Shown: piece after piece, positions 33,284-45,873 of the stretch
Position numbering within the stretch: position 1 is the stretch's first letter
Layout of the letters: every line of letters begins with the position of its first letter
Assembly (NCBI GenBank): GCA_011799875.1
Contig: CM022303.1
Coordinates: 545,493,368 to 545,557,367, forward strand
DNA length: 64,000 nt
Direction of reading: 5' to 3'
Origin: Thinopyrum elongatum
Lineage: Eukaryota; Streptophyta; Magnoliopsida; Poales; Poaceae
Notes under the pieces: generated by a model
Told to the model about the DNA's origin: nothing
Seen by the model: only the letters and a program-made list of their open reading frames with translations
The model's database searches: none
Position numbers and translations under genes: made by a program

Positions 33284-34342
33284 TGATATGTCTCCAACAT
33301 ATCTATAATTTTTGATTGTTCCATGCTATTATATTATCTGTTTTGGATGTTTTATATGCATTAATATGCTATTTTATATTATTTTTGGGACTAACCTATT
33401 AACCTAGTGCCAAGTGCCACTTTCTGTTTTTTCCTTGTTTTTGACTTTTACAGAAAAGGAATACCAAACGGAATAAAACTTTACGGTGATTTTTCTTGGA
33501 CCAGAAGAAACCCACGAGAATTGGAGAGAAGGCCAGAAGACCTACGAGGCGGCCACAAGCCGTGGGGGCGCACCCCAGGGGGGGTGCCCTGGGGTGTGCC
33601 CCTAGGGCTTGTGGGCCCCTCGAACACCTTCCAACCCTAATCTTCGCACTATAAATCCTCAAATATTCCCCCTATACCAGAGGGCACACCAAAAATACTT
33701 TTTCGCCGCTGCAAGCTTCTCTTCCCGTGAGACCCCATCTTGGGGCCTTTTCCGACACTCCACCGGAGGGGGATTCAATCACGGAGGGCCTCTACACCAA
33801 CCTTGCTGCCCTTCCGATGATGTGTGAGTAGTTTACCACAGACCTACGGGTCCATAGCTAGTAGCTAGATGGCTTCTTCTCTCTCTTTGATCTTCAATAC
33901 AATGTTCTCCTCGATGTTCTTGGGGATCTATTTGATGTAATCTTCTTTTGCGGTGCATTTGTTGAGAGCCGATGAATTATGGATTTATGATCGGATTATC
34001 TTTGAATATTATTTGAGTCTTCTCTGAACTCTTTTATGCATGATTGAGATAGCTTTGTATTTCTCTTCGATCTATCGATTTGGTTTGGCCAACTAGATTA
34101 GTTTTTCTTGCAATGTGAGAGGTGCTTTGTGATGGGTGCAATCTTCCGGTGTCCTCACCAAGTGACAGAAGGGGTAGCGAGGCACGTATTGTATTGTTTC
34201 CATTAAGGATAAAAAGATGGGTTTATATCATATTGTTTAAGTTTATCCCTCTACATCATGTCATCTTGCTTAAGGCGTTACTCCGTTCTTATGAACTTAA
34301 TACTCTAGATGCAGGCAGGAGTCGGTCGATGCGTGGGGTAAT
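33284..34342 (+). repeat. 3' LTR of the Athila-like element, copy A, cut by the nested Gypsy element
   Basis: Starts TGATATGTCTCC at 33284 and is colinear with the 5' LTR until 34342. There the sequence GTAAT (target site) is followed by the nested element's TGTCGGGGAT. The rest of this LTR is missing in copy A because the duplication junction lies inside the nested element. Confidence 0.88.
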
Positions 34343-35543
34343 TGTCGGGGATATCGTGCGACATATGCCAGGGGGTGGCTTATCATGGATGGGGACAAAA
34401 GTACGTCACCGGGCTCTAGAAGCGGGAGTGAGCGAGACCGCGTACGCCTGCGAATCTTACCCATGTTCGGGGCTCTCCTAGGAGATAACACCCCTAGTCC
34501 TGCTCTGCGGGGTCTCCGCATGATCACTATCTCAACAAGTAGCTACAAGCGTGCTCCTTGAGCTGTTTTGCTTAGAGGAGGAAGGAGGGCAAGGCTAGCC
34601 TACCCCACTCTCTATGTGTGTGTGTGTTGAAGAAGGCTCTCTCCTCTCTATCAAGGTCCCAACCCCTTGCATGGGGTGACCTGGGGGGTTTATATAGTCC
34701 TACCCCCAGGGATACAATGGTAATCCGGCCGGGCGTAGGACCCGACCGTCAGTGTCTGTAGTCGCCGGCCTCTCTGCCGACTGCAGGGGCCCGCCGCCTG
34801 GTGGGTCCCCTCGGCTGTCTTGTACTCGGCCGACAAGCCAGGCCCGCTGCTTGTGGGTCCTGTCGGCTGCGTAGCACTATAGCCATGCCACTGATGATGC
34901 ATGCTTGGTCGGGGAGAGCGTGGCTACAGTCCTGCTGCCTGGCGGGCGTTTAACTGTAGCCACTCCCCGTCTCTTCTGGTTAATGGTGCACAAACTTCAA
35001 GGAAAGGAGAAGGCCGCCTGCTAGGAGCCAGCCTCCCCCTGAGCCGACTGGTCAGGGCTCGCCGCCTTCTGGCCTCTTCACGGACATGTAGGGCCCGCCA
35101 CCTGCGGGCCATACCGACAGCCCGTCGTGGGAGTATGGCTTCCTCTGCCATGGGTGATGTCATGAGCAGCATGGCAACAGTGCCGCGCCGGTCGTGGGAT
35201 GTCCGCTTGGTGCGCTGCACTGTGGCCATGCTCTCCCTGGATTCGGGGGTGGCAGGCTTGTACTGTAGCCACGCCCCGTCTCGTCATGTTTATGTGGGTG
35301 CTAACTTTGAGGGTGCGAGGGGCCTCCTGCTAGGATCCGGCTTCCCAGGAAGCCGCCTGCTAGGAGTCGGCCCACTTCATGGCCGTCTTCTGGATTCCGC
35401 CGCCTCCTGGCAGCTGGCCGCTTGGACCAGCCGGCCCCAAGAAGGCGGTCCGTTGTCTTTGGTGTCGAGGGGCGCAGCCTGCTCCGATGTCTTGAAATAC
35501 CCAGGGGAGCTGATGAGGCTACCCGTGGTCATTTACTCCGACA
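34343..35543 (+). repeat. 5' LTR of the nested Gypsy element, copy A
   Basis: 1,201 bp with matching ends TGTCGG/CCGACA. It is nearly identical to 46933-48134 and, less closely, to 48748-49876. It contains repeated words such as 'cctgctaggag' and 'ccgcctgctagga'. Open frames on both strands here are GC-driven and are not called. Confidence 0.88.
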
Positions 35544-36229
35544 GTAGTCCCCGAAGCTGGTGGGGCGCTGCGGCTGAAAGGGCGAGAAGCCCCAGCAGCT
35601 TCCTTCTCCGGGTTGTCTGGCGTTCTGCTTCGTCCGTCTTCCAAAGTGCCGACTGGTAGGAGTCGGCCGTGACCAGGTAGGCCGCCTGGCGATTTTGAAA
35701 CACCGCGGTGGGGGCCAGGTGGCATGCTAGCTAGACGCCAGGCTCGCCGCCCGTGCCCGCCAGCCACGCGGCGTCAGTAGGCCAAGCCGGTCGGCCAGCC
35801 CACGCGCGCGACGGGACGGCGCCGCAGGCCGGGGCCCGCCACTACAGTGCCTCGGCACGCACGCGGATCCGCTGCGGCCGAGGTAGACGGTTGGGCTTCT
35901 GCGGTAATCAATACACGCCTTTACTGGCACCATAATCATGGGGTCGTGGGGGAGTGGGCGCAGTTAATCCCACGATCCCCCACGCTCTCGCCCCCTCGGC
36001 TCCGCCGCCTGGGGCTATAAGTAGGGGAAGGAGGGGGGTGGCAGACGCACGCGCGCCCTCCTCTCCCCTCGCCATTCTTCTTCCTCTCCGCCACTGCAGC
36101 GCCTCTTCCTCTTGCCGAAACGCTGCTGCAGCCTATTGTCGATGAGCTTCTTCTCGCCGCGGCTTCCTTGCTCCGCCGCGGCTTCGCCCGCTCATCACCG
36201 CGCCGCACCTACGACGAGCTCCTTCGCAC

Positions 36230-38422
36230 ATGGTGCACTCACAGGCCGGCGATTGGGACGGTTCCAACGTCCATGAGGATCACCTCTCCTTGCTTCGTCA
36301 AACACGGCGGCTGCCTCGGGAGACGAACGTGCGGGTACATGTCCCCCCCGAGGCAGAAATCTCACCGGTGCCAGAGGGCGATGAACGCGTCGTCTTCCGG
36401 TCCCATTTTCTTCGCAGCTTCGGCCTTCCGGCGAGCGGCTTCCTCCGCTCCTTCCTTGATTTCTACCGAGTCTAGCCGCACCACCTCACGCCAAACACGG
36501 TGGTGCTGCTGGCCGCCTTCGTCACCATGTGCGAAGGATACCTCGACACTCTCCCCACCCTTGAGCTCTGGGGGGAGTGCTTTTATGTCAAACTCGGCAC
36601 CGCCACCAAGGGCCAGGCGGCTCAATGCGGAGCCTGCGTGGCGGTGCGGCGTCTGGGAACCGGGAACCGCTTCCCGCCCATCTCCCTGCTGCAATCGGCC
36701 AAGCTGTGGCAGAAATCCTATTTCTACGTCAAGAACATCCACCCGACGAGCGACTACATCAACTTGCCGGCTTACGTAGCCGGCCCGCCAGCCGAGCCGC
36801 GCGCCAACTGGCAGTACAAGCCGGGGTCCCTATCGGCCGCCTCCTCCGCCACCCTCGCCCGACTTCAGGCGATGACGGAGTCGAAGGGCCTGAAGGGCTC
36901 GGACCTGCTGGCCGCCTTCGTGACGCGCCGAGTGCTTCCCCTCCAAGCCCGGCCTCACATCATCAGCTGCATGAGCGGGCACTGGGACCCGTGCCGGATG
37001 TGCACATGGGAGCTGCCGGATGTGGAGGTGGCCCGGTTGGTCAACTACTTCTGCAACTACAAGCTACCGGAGACGGATTGGCGGTTCGGCAAGCGGCCGT
37101 ACGACCGCGCACATCCGCCGCCTGCGGTGAGTCTTGTAATTCTTTTTCTCCTTTGCTGGTCTGAGTTCTAGTTTTGCCGTCTGACCAGTCGGCCATGGTG
37201 CAGTTCCTCCCGGCCCAGTCGGCCGCCGGTGCTCTGGATCCAGGGCAGCGGTACATGCCGGACCGAACGAGGAGCGACATGGAGGACCCCGACTTGGGGG
37301 CGGCCGCCATGGAGGAGGACGACGCCACAGGCGGCGGCGGTGGAGCAGGCGGCTCCGGAGGAGGAGGCGGCCTCGAGGCCTGGCCGGATGACGACGAGGA
37401 GGAGAACGAGCCGTGCCGTACGCATGGCTCCGACAAGGTGGGCGCGAGTTTTTCAGCCGCGCCGACTGCACCAGGCGGCGCACCAAAGCGCCGAGCAGCC
37501 TCGTTGCTGTTCGGCAGCCGGCCGAAGAAGTCCAAGAACACAGCCGCCGCGACCAAGCGGCAGGAGGCCGCCGCGAAGGCAGCCCAGTTCCAGAAAACCC
37601 CGAGGCAGCCCCCGATGGTGTCCGCGTAAGTGCTTGGTTTCTCCTGCGTTTTCCTTTCTTCTTTCTTGCAAACTCTTTCTGAGTTTCCCCTTGTCTTACT
37701 CGAATAGGGCTCCGCTCTCTCTTGAGCGGTCTACCGCTGCTTCAGTGATCGGGGCGGCGGAAGGCTCCGCCAACACCCACCATATGGACCCGCTCGCCGA
37801 CCTCCAGGAGGCGACGGAGAGGAACGTGTGGGAGGCACGCGAGGAGCGGGAGAAGGTGGAGCAGCAGAAGGCGGAGGCGGCCGAGGCGGCGGCCAAGGCC
37901 CAAGCCGACGCTGCGACCAAGGTCCAGGCGGACGCCGTAGCCCAGGCCCAGGCGGACGCCGCAGCCAAGGCCCAGGCAGACGCGGCCGCCAAGGTGCAAG
38001 CGGAAGAGGCCGCACGCGGCCGGACTTTGCAACTGGTCATCCTGCTGCGCGCAGTGTCACCAGCGCCAGAGAACCCGGTGCCGACTGGAGGAGCCGGCAA
38101 CGATCAGCCAGTCGTGGAGAGGAGAGGAGGCGACGCCAGCGTCCCGAGGGCGGAGGTGCCCCCGCAAGCGCCGACTGCCGAGGCCCGAGGCAGTCGGTCT
38201 GACGTGCCATCGGCGCCGCCGGCCAGAGGCGAGATGGCGGTGGGGGCGACCCCTATGGTCCGTCTTTCGGGGCGCCGGCGTGCGGCGAAGGTGGCCTCGG
38301 TGCCACGAGCGCAGGAGATCGGGGCCGCAAGCTTGTCGGCCCCAGATGCAGAGGCCACTAGTGCCGCCCCACCAGAATGGACGCCTGGGGGCGGGACGGG
38401 CGTGCTGAACAAGGCCGCGTAG
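36230..38422 (+). pseudogene. Transposase_28-type ORF of the nested Gypsy element
   Basis: Exon 1 (36230-37126, 299 codons) begins MVHSQAGDWDGS and carries the domain: VVFRSHFLRSFGLPASGF, LTPNTVVLLAAFVTMCEGYL, LELWGECFYVKLGT, SAKLWQKSYFYVKN and CRMCTWELPDVEVARLVNY. A TAG at 36473-36475 interrupts it where a Gln codon would fit. A GTGAGT donor is at 37127. Exon 2 (37189-37625) is acidic and Gly-rich (EEDDATGGGGG, then KRRAASLLFGSRPKKSK), with a GTAAGT donor. Exon 3 (37708-38422) has a Lys/Glu coiled coil, then five imperfect AQADAAxK units (about 37886-38010) and a Pro/Ala-rich tail to TAG. The family is known from non-autonomous grass Gypsy elements; a gag-like role is plausible but unproven. 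Confidence 0.75.
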
Positions 38423-38428
38423 GACGTT

Positions 38429-39483
38429 CAGCTGGAAGTATTGTGAAAACTCAGTACCCCAGGACATGTGAGACCACACGCATCCAATTCAGGTGCAAAG
38501 ACACCGGTTACCTCCAAGTCCTCACTCTGCATGAAGCATAGAACATAGATCGTCAAATTAATAGACCAAAGATCGAAACAAGTGCAGCTGAAAGTATCGT
38601 GGAAAGTAAATACCTCAAGACATGTGGAGGCGGACACGAACATGAATTCACCCAGTGTCTCCAGTTTAGGGGCAGAGATGATGGTTATCACCGAGTCGTC
38701 GACCTGAATATCGTGGATCAACCGTTGAAGCGAAGGGGCATCCTCAATAATGAGTTCGCCGTGTGCACAACAAATGCCGATGCTTACAAGGTTACACGAG
38801 TTTATTGTGATGCAACGACCTCCTCTACTGCCAACAAGCAGCAGGGACTCAAGTGCAGGACAACTAGAGTGGATTATGCTTTGCAGTGAGACGTCTGATA
38901 TATCAACTTCCACAAGCGAATGTCTCTTGAGCAGTGGTAGCTTAAGCGTCCATACATAATTGTCTGGTATTTGGCAAAGAGCAAAGGTGACACTGTGCAG
39001 TGAGGAGGAAAACCGAAACACGGACATCAGTGTTGAGGGCGTAGATGAAGTGCATTCATCCAGTAATGTGACCTCTTGTTTCAGGAATCGTGTGAACAAG
39101 TAGTAGAACTCAAGAACCTGGAGGTTATTCATCTTTGGGGATTCGAGCCAGGCATCAACGGTGGAGGGTCTGCACTGTAGGTAGCACGCCGGCACGGCGA
39201 GGCGGTTAACCGAGCCCTCACGGCCAGACAGGATGGACTTCGGAAGACTGACAACATCATCGAGAGATTTTCGAGAGCGCCAAGTTTCGAAGTAGCATTT
39301 GCGGACGCGCTCCTCGGTGAAGACGGACAACTTAGAGATGACCTCAATATGAACTGTTTCTTCATCGTTAAAAAGACGAGCGGCAGAGATCTCGCAGTAG
39401 TCGAGATTCAGAGGAGCAGTGCGCCATAAAGGACGCCACCGACGTGCGAGGATTTGAGTACGGATGCCTTCCTTGGTGGGGAG
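38429..39483 (-). pseudogene. Duplicated F-box gene 3 fragment at the start of copy B
   Basis: The match to 27464-28518 is colinear with an offset of 10,965 bases and about 1.4% difference by eye. The frame is open from 39330 to 38428 and contains the LRR-like segments and the extra exon block. It keeps CAG (MNNLQVLEF) where copy A has TAG. It lacks the 5' F-box end and the FBD exons, so it is only a passenger of the tandem duplication. Confidence 0.9.
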
Positions 39484-41038
39484 TCATACGTCTCCAACGT
39501 ATCTATAATTTTTTATTGTTCCATGCTTTTATATTATCTGTTTTGGATGTTTTATATGCATTAATATGCTATTTTATATTATTTTTGGGACTAACCTATT
39601 AACCTAGTGCCTAGTGCTAGTTTCTATTTTTCCTTGTTTTGACTTTTACAAAAAGGAATACCAAACGGAATAAAACTTTACGGTGATTTTTCTTGGACCA
39701 GTAGAAAACCATGAGACTTGGAGAGGAGGCCAGAAGACCTACGAGGCGGCCACAAGCCGTGGGGGGCGCCCCTGGGGCGCGCCCCTAGGGCTTGTGGGCC
39801 CCGCGGAAACAGGCGCACCCCTAGGGCTTATGGGCCCCGTGGAGACCTTCCAACCCTAATCTTCGCACTATAAATTCTGAAATATTCCCCCTATACCAAA
39901 GGGCACAACAAAAATACTTTTCCGCCGCCGCAAGCTTCTGTTCCCATGAGATCCCGTCTTGGGGCCCTTTCCGGCACTCCGCCAGAGGGGGATTCGATCA
40001 CGGAGGGCCTCTACACCAACCTTGCTGCCCTTCCGATGATGTGTGAGTAGTTTACCACAGACCTACGGGTCCATAGCTAGTAGCTAGATGGCTTCTTCTC
40101 TCTCCTTGATCTTCAATACAATGTTCTCCTCGGTGTTCTTGGGGATCTATTTGATGTAATCTTCTTTTGCGGTGCGTTTGTTGAGATCCGATGAATTGTG
40201 GATTTATGATCAGATTATCTATGAATATTATTTGAGTCTTCTCTGAACTCTTTTATGCATGATTGAGATAGCTTTGTATTTCTCTCCGATCTATCGATTT
40301 GGTTTGGCCAACTAGATTGGTTTTTCTTGCAATTGGAGAGGTGCTTTGTGATGGGTTCAGTCTTGCGGTGTCCTCACCCAGTGATGGAAGGGGTAGCGAG
40401 GCACGTATTGTATTGTTGCCATTAAGGATAAAAAGATGGGGTTTATATCATATTGCTTGAGTTTATCCCTCAACATCATGTCATCTTGCTTAAGCCGTTA
40501 CTCTGTTCTTATGAACTAAATACTCTTGATGCAGGCAGGAGTCGATCGATGTGTGGAGTAATAGTAGTAGATGTAGAATCATTTCGGTCTACTTGTCACG
40601 GACGTGATGCCTATATTCATGATCATTGCCTTAGATGTCTTCATAATTATGCGCTGTTCTATTAATTGCTAAACAGTAATTTGTTTACCCACCGTATGCT
40701 TTCTTCAAGAGAGAAGCCTCTAGTGAAACCTATGGCCCCCGGGTCTATTTTCCATCATATATTTTCAGATCTATAAACCGAAAAACCCAAAAATACCTTG
40801 CTGCAATTTATTTATATTTACTTTATTTTACTCTTTTACTTATCTTTTATACCTATCTCTATTAGATCTCACTTTTGTTCGTGACCGTGAAGGGATTGAC
40901 AACCCCTTTTTCGCGTTGTGTGCAAGTGTTTGTTAGTTTGTGCAGGTGCATATATTGGAGACTTGCTTGTGCCTCCTACTGGATTGATACCTTGGTTCTT
41001 AACTGAGGTAAATACTTATCTCTACTTTGCTGCATCAC
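39484..41038 (+). repeat. 5' LTR of the Athila-like element, copy B
   Basis: Copy of 28519-30072 with scattered substitutions. It has the same missing 3' 46 bases and primer site ('gctgcatcac' followed by 'taattataattatt'), showing that this deletion predates the duplication. Confidence 0.88.
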
Positions 41039-41126
41039 TAATTATAATTATTTTATTTGTACTCTGATACCTCCCGCCACTAGTGCGAAATCTTATTAAA
41101 TTAATGCCGCTTTTTTGAATCTTGTT

Positions 41127-42671
41127 ATGAAAGATCAATTTTCTGGTAGTCCTAATGAAGATGCTGCATCCCATCTAAATACTTTCCTTGAGTTGTGTGA
41201 TATGCAAAATAAAAAAGGTGTGGATAATGATATTGTTAAATTGAAGCTATTTCCGTTCTCACTACGAGATCGTGCTTAAACTTGGTTTTCATCTTTGCCT
41301 AAAAATAGTATTGATTCAAGGAACAAGTGTAAAGATGCTTTTATTTCCAAGTATTTTCGTCCTGCTAAGATCATCTCCCTTAGGAACAATATAGTGAATT
41401 TTAAGCAACTTGATCATGAACATGTTGCACAATCTTGGGAAAGGATGAAATTGATGATAAGAAATTGCCCTACTCATGGTTTAAGTTTATGGATGATCAT
41501 ACAATTTTTTTATGCCGGATTGAATTTTGCATCTAGAAATCTTTTAGATTCTGCTGCAGGAGGTACTTTTATGGAAATCACATTAGGAGAAGCTACTAAA
41601 CTCCTAGATAATATTATGGCAAATTACTCTCAGTGGCATACCGAAAGATCTTCTACTAGTAAAAAAGTGCATGCGATTGAAGAAATTAATACTTTGAGTG
41701 GAAAGATGGATGAACTTATGAAATTGATTGCTAGTAAGAGTGGTCCTATTGATCCTAATGATATGCCTTTGTCCACTTTGATTGAGAATAATAATGAATC
41801 TATGGATGTGAATTTTGTTGGTAGGAACAATTTTGATAATAACGCATATAGAGGTAATTTCAACCCTAGGCCGTTTCCTTGTAATTCCTCTAATAATTAT
41901 GGTAATTTCTACAACAATTCTTATGGAAATTATAATAAAATACCCACTTATCTTGAGAATAATATTAAAGATTTCATTAATTCTCAAAAGATTTTTAATG
42001 CTATGGTAGAAGAAAAACTACTTAAGATTGATGATTTTGCTAGGAACGTTGATAGAATTTCTCATGAGATTTATTCTTTTAAGATTAGATCTATGCCACC
42101 CAAGATTGATATTAATGAGTCTCTGAAAGCTATTAAAATTTCTATTAATGAAACTAAAGAGAGAACCACTAGGATGCGTGCTAAGAGAGATTGGTTAGAA
42201 AAAGCATGTTCTTCTAGTTTTTGTGATAATAATGATGACGATCTTAAAGTGATAGGTGTGACTCCTATTGAATCTTTGTTTGCTAATATAAAACTTGATA
42301 AATATGGGACTGTAGATGAGTCAACTTTAGCTAGAAGGCGTCCAAATAATTTGGAGGGTGAAGATCTTAATGAAAAAATTGATAAAAGTGGGATTGGCGA
42401 GGTCAAAACTTTAAGCAGTGATGAACCCACTCTTTTGGATTTCAAGAACTTTAATTATGATAATTGCTCTTTAATAGATTGTATTTCCTTGTTGCAATCC
42501 ATGCTTAATTCACCTCATGCTTATAATCAAAATAAGGCTTTTACTAAACATATTGTTGATGCTATGATGAAATCTTTTAAAGAAAAACTTGAGTTGGAAG
42601 TTTCAATCCCTAGAAAGCTTTATGATGAGTGGGAACCTACTATTAAAATTAAAATTAAATATTATGAGTGA
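41127..42671 (+). pseudogene. gag of the Athila-like element, copy B, one nonsense codon
   Basis: Equivalent of 30161-31705. A TAA at about 41277 (GCT TAA ACT, where copy A has GCT AAA ACT) breaks the frame. After it, 458 codons are open (41295-42671), including KYFRPAKIISLRN, QSWERMK and FYAGLN, with GAA intact where copy A has its stop. It ends at the same TGA (42669-42671) as copy A. The two copies thus carry different disabling mutations. Confidence 0.8.
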
Positions 42672-43082
42672 AATGCTTTGTGTGATTTGGGTGCTAGCGT
42701 TTCCACTATTCTGAAAACTTTATGTGATGTGCTAGGTTTCTATAAATTTGATGATTGTTCTTTGAATTTGCATCTAGCGGATTCCACTATTAAGAAACCT
42801 ATGGGAAGGATTAATGATGATCTTATTGTTGCAAATAGGAATTATGTGCCTGTGGATTTTATTGTGCTTGATATAGATTGCAATCCTACATGCCCTATTA
42901 TTCTTGGTAGACCTTTCCTTAGAACGATTGGTGCAATTTTTGATATGAAAGAAGAAAATATTAGATTTCAATTTCCGTTAAGGAAGGGCATGGAACACTT
43001 TCCAAGAAAGATAATTAATTTTCCATATGAATCTATTATGAGGGCCACTTATGGATTGCATACCAAAGATGACAATACCTAG
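42672..43082 (+). pseudogene. Aspartic protease domain, copy B
   Basis: Same frame as gag after the TGA. LCDLGASVSTI active-site block and CPIILGRPFLRT are intact, ending TAG at 43080-43082. It is almost identical to copy A (for example YVPVDF against YVPMDF). No polymerase follows. Confidence 0.8.
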
Positions 43083-45873
43083 ATCTATGCGTTATGCCTA
43101 GCTAGGGGCGTTAAACAATAGCGCTTGTTGGGAGGCAACCCAATTTTTTATTTTGTGTTTTTGTTCCTGTTTTCCAATAAATACACATTATTACCTCTGT
43201 AGTAATTGTGTTTTAGTGTTTTAATTAGTGTTTGAGCCAAGTAAGACCTTTGGGATGGTCTATGGTGATAGTTGATTTGATCTTGCTGAAAAATAGAAAC
43301 TTTTGTGCTCATTGCCAGAAATTTAAAAAATCACAAAAATGTGATTTGGATCTGAATTTTTTACACAAGATTTATATACAAATTGCCTAGGTTATCGTAA
43401 TTTGCAGAATTTTTGGAGTACATAAGTATACGAAATTTCCAGATTACTACAGACTGTTCTGTTTTTGATAGATTCTGTTTTGTATGTGTTGTTTGCTTAT
43501 TTTGATGAATCTATGGGTAGTATCGGGGGGTATGAACCATCGAGAAGTTGGAATACAGTAGATATAACACCAATATAAATTTAGAATGAGTTCACAACAG
43601 TACCTAAAGTGGTGATTTATTTTATTATACTAACGGATCTTACGAGTTTTTTGTTGAGTTTTGTGTTGTGAAGTTTTCAAGTTTTGGGTAAAGATTTGAT
43701 GGACAACGGAATAAGGAGTGGCAAGAGCCTAAGCTTGCGGATTCCCAAGGCACCCCAAGGTAATATTCAAGTACAACCAAGCATCTAAGATTGGGGATAC
43801 CCCGGATGGCATCCCCTCTTTTGTCTTCAATCCATCGGTAAATTTACTTGAGGCTATATTTTTATTCACCACATGATATGTGTTATGCTTGGAGCGTCTT
43901 GTATGATATGAGTCTTTGCCTTTTAGTTTACCACAATAATCCTTGCTGTACACACCTTTTGAGAGGGACACACATTAATCGTGAATTTATTAGAATACTC
44001 TATGTGCTTCACTTATACCTTTTGAGCTAGGCAGTTGCTCTAGTACTTCACTTATATCTTTTTAGAGCACAACGGTGGTTTTATTTTATAGAAATTGATG
44101 AACTCTCATGCTTCACTTATATTATTTTGAGAGTCTTAAAACAGCATGGTAATTTGCTTAGGTTATGAATTTAGTCCTAATACGATGGACATCCAAGAGG
44201 GATATAATAAAAACTTTCATATAAGAGCATTGAATATATGAGAAGTTTGATTCCTTGGATTTGTTTTGAGATATAAAGATGGTGATATTAGAGTCATGCT
44301 AGTGATTAATTGTGGATTGGTCGAAATACTTGTGTTAAGGTTTGTGATTCCCAAAGCATGCACGTATGGTGAACCGTTATGTGATGAAGTCGGAGCATGA
44401 TTTATTTTTTGATTGTCTTCCTTATGAGTTGCGGTCGAGGACGAGTGATGGTATTTTCCTACCAATCTATCCCCCTAGGAGCATGCATATTAGTACTTTG
44501 CTTTGCTGGCTAATAAATTTTTGCAATAAGTATGTGAGTTCTTTATGACTAATGTTGAGTCCATGGATTATACGCACTCTCACCCTTCCACCATTGCTAG
44601 CCTCTCTAGTACCGCGCAACTTTCGCCGGTGCATTGAACCCACCATATACCCTTCCTCAAAACAGCCACCATACCTACCTATTATGGCATTTCCATAGCC
44701 ATTCCGAGATATATTGCCATGCAACTTCCACCGTTCCGTTTATTATGACACATACCATCATTGTTATATTGCTTTGCATGATCGTAAGATAGCTAGCATG
44801 ATATTTTCATGGCTTGTCCATTTTTTGATATCCTTGCTATGCTAGATCATTGCACATACCGGTACACCACCGGAGGCATTCACATGGAGTCATATTTTGT
44901 TCTAGTATCGAGTTGTAATTCTTGAGTTGTAAGTAAATAAAAGTGTAATAATCATCATTATTAGAGCATTGTCCCATGTGAGTAAAGGATGATGGAGGCT
45001 ATGATTCCCTCACAAGTTGGGATGAGACTCCAGACTTAAAAATAAAAAGGAGGCCAAAGAGCCCAAAAAAAAGGAGAGAAAAAGAGAGAAGGGACAATGT
45101 TACTATCCTTTTTCCACGTTTGTGCTTCAAAGTAGCACCATGTTCTTCATGATAGAGAGTCTCCTATTTTATCACTTTCATATACTAGTGGGAATTTTTC
45201 ATTATAGAACTTGGCTTGTATATTCCAATGATGGGCTTCCTCAAATTGCCCTAGGTCTTCGTGAGCAAGCAAGTTGGATGCACACCCACTTAGTTTCCTT
45301 TTGAGCTTTCATACACTTATAGCTCTAGTGCATCTGTTGCATGGAAATCCCTGCTCACTTGCATCGATATCAATTGAGGGGCATCTCCATAGCCCATTAA
45401 TTTTCCTAGTTGATGTGAGACTTTCTCCTTCTTTTTGTCTTCTCCACAACCACCATATTCTATTCCACCTAAAGTGCTATATCCATGGCTCATGCTCATG
45501 TATTGCGTGAAAGTTGAAAAAGCTTGAGAACATTAAAAGTATGAAACAATTGCTTGGCTTGTCATCGGGGTTGTGCATGATGAAATAATTTGTGTGATGA
45601 AGATAGAGCATAGCCAGACTTTATGATTTTGTAGGGATAACTTTCTTTGGCCATGATATTTTGAGCAGACATGATTGCTTTATTAGTATGCTTGAAGTAT
45701 TATTGTTTTTATGTGAATATTAAACTTTTGTTTTGAATCTTATGGATATGAACATTCATGCCACAATAAATAAAATTACATTAAGAAATATGTTAGGTAG
45801 CATTTCACATCAAAAATTCTGTTTTAATCATTTACCTACTCGAGGACGAGCAGGAATTAAGCTTGGGGATGCT
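43083..45873 (+). other. Non-coding interior of the Athila-like element, copy B, full length
   Basis: Contains the 1.6-kb block (43655-45280) missing in copy A. That block includes a 'ggggataccccggatggcat' stem-like motif near 43793-43816, related to the 18336-18359 motif of retrotransposon 1, and an A-rich stretch (45040-45100). Small open frames here show no domain. It ends with the purine-rich 'aggaattaagcttggggatgc' before the LTR. Confidence 0.7.

Larger units (their letters stand above)
34343..38428 (+). mobile_element. Nested GC-rich Gypsy-type element, copy A, truncated at the duplication junction
   Basis: The 5' LTR is 34343-35543 (TGTCGGGGAT to CTCCGACA, 1,201 bp). The interior from 35544 holds a GC-rich leader and a three-exon gene of the Transposase_28 ('putative gypsy type transposon') type. 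It ends at 38428/38429, where sequence jumps to the F-box fragment that starts copy B. GC content is clearly higher than the surrounding Athila-like DNA. Protease and polymerase genes are not present in the remaining part. Confidence 0.85.

Noticed and set aside
34901..35659. 252-codon plus-strand open frame and opposite-strand frames in the nested Gypsy LTR
   Set aside because: They lie wholly inside an LTR and its edge, are GC-driven, and recur in the other LTR copies with disruptions.
37041..38479. Long minus-strand frames opposite the Transposase_28 gene
   Set aside because: GC-rich shadow frames. The plus-strand exons have the domain, splice sites and phase consistency.
38429..39483. 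An independent sixth F-box gene
   Set aside because: Colinear with 27464-28518 at a fixed offset and bounded by the tandem duplication junction, so it is a passenger fragment.
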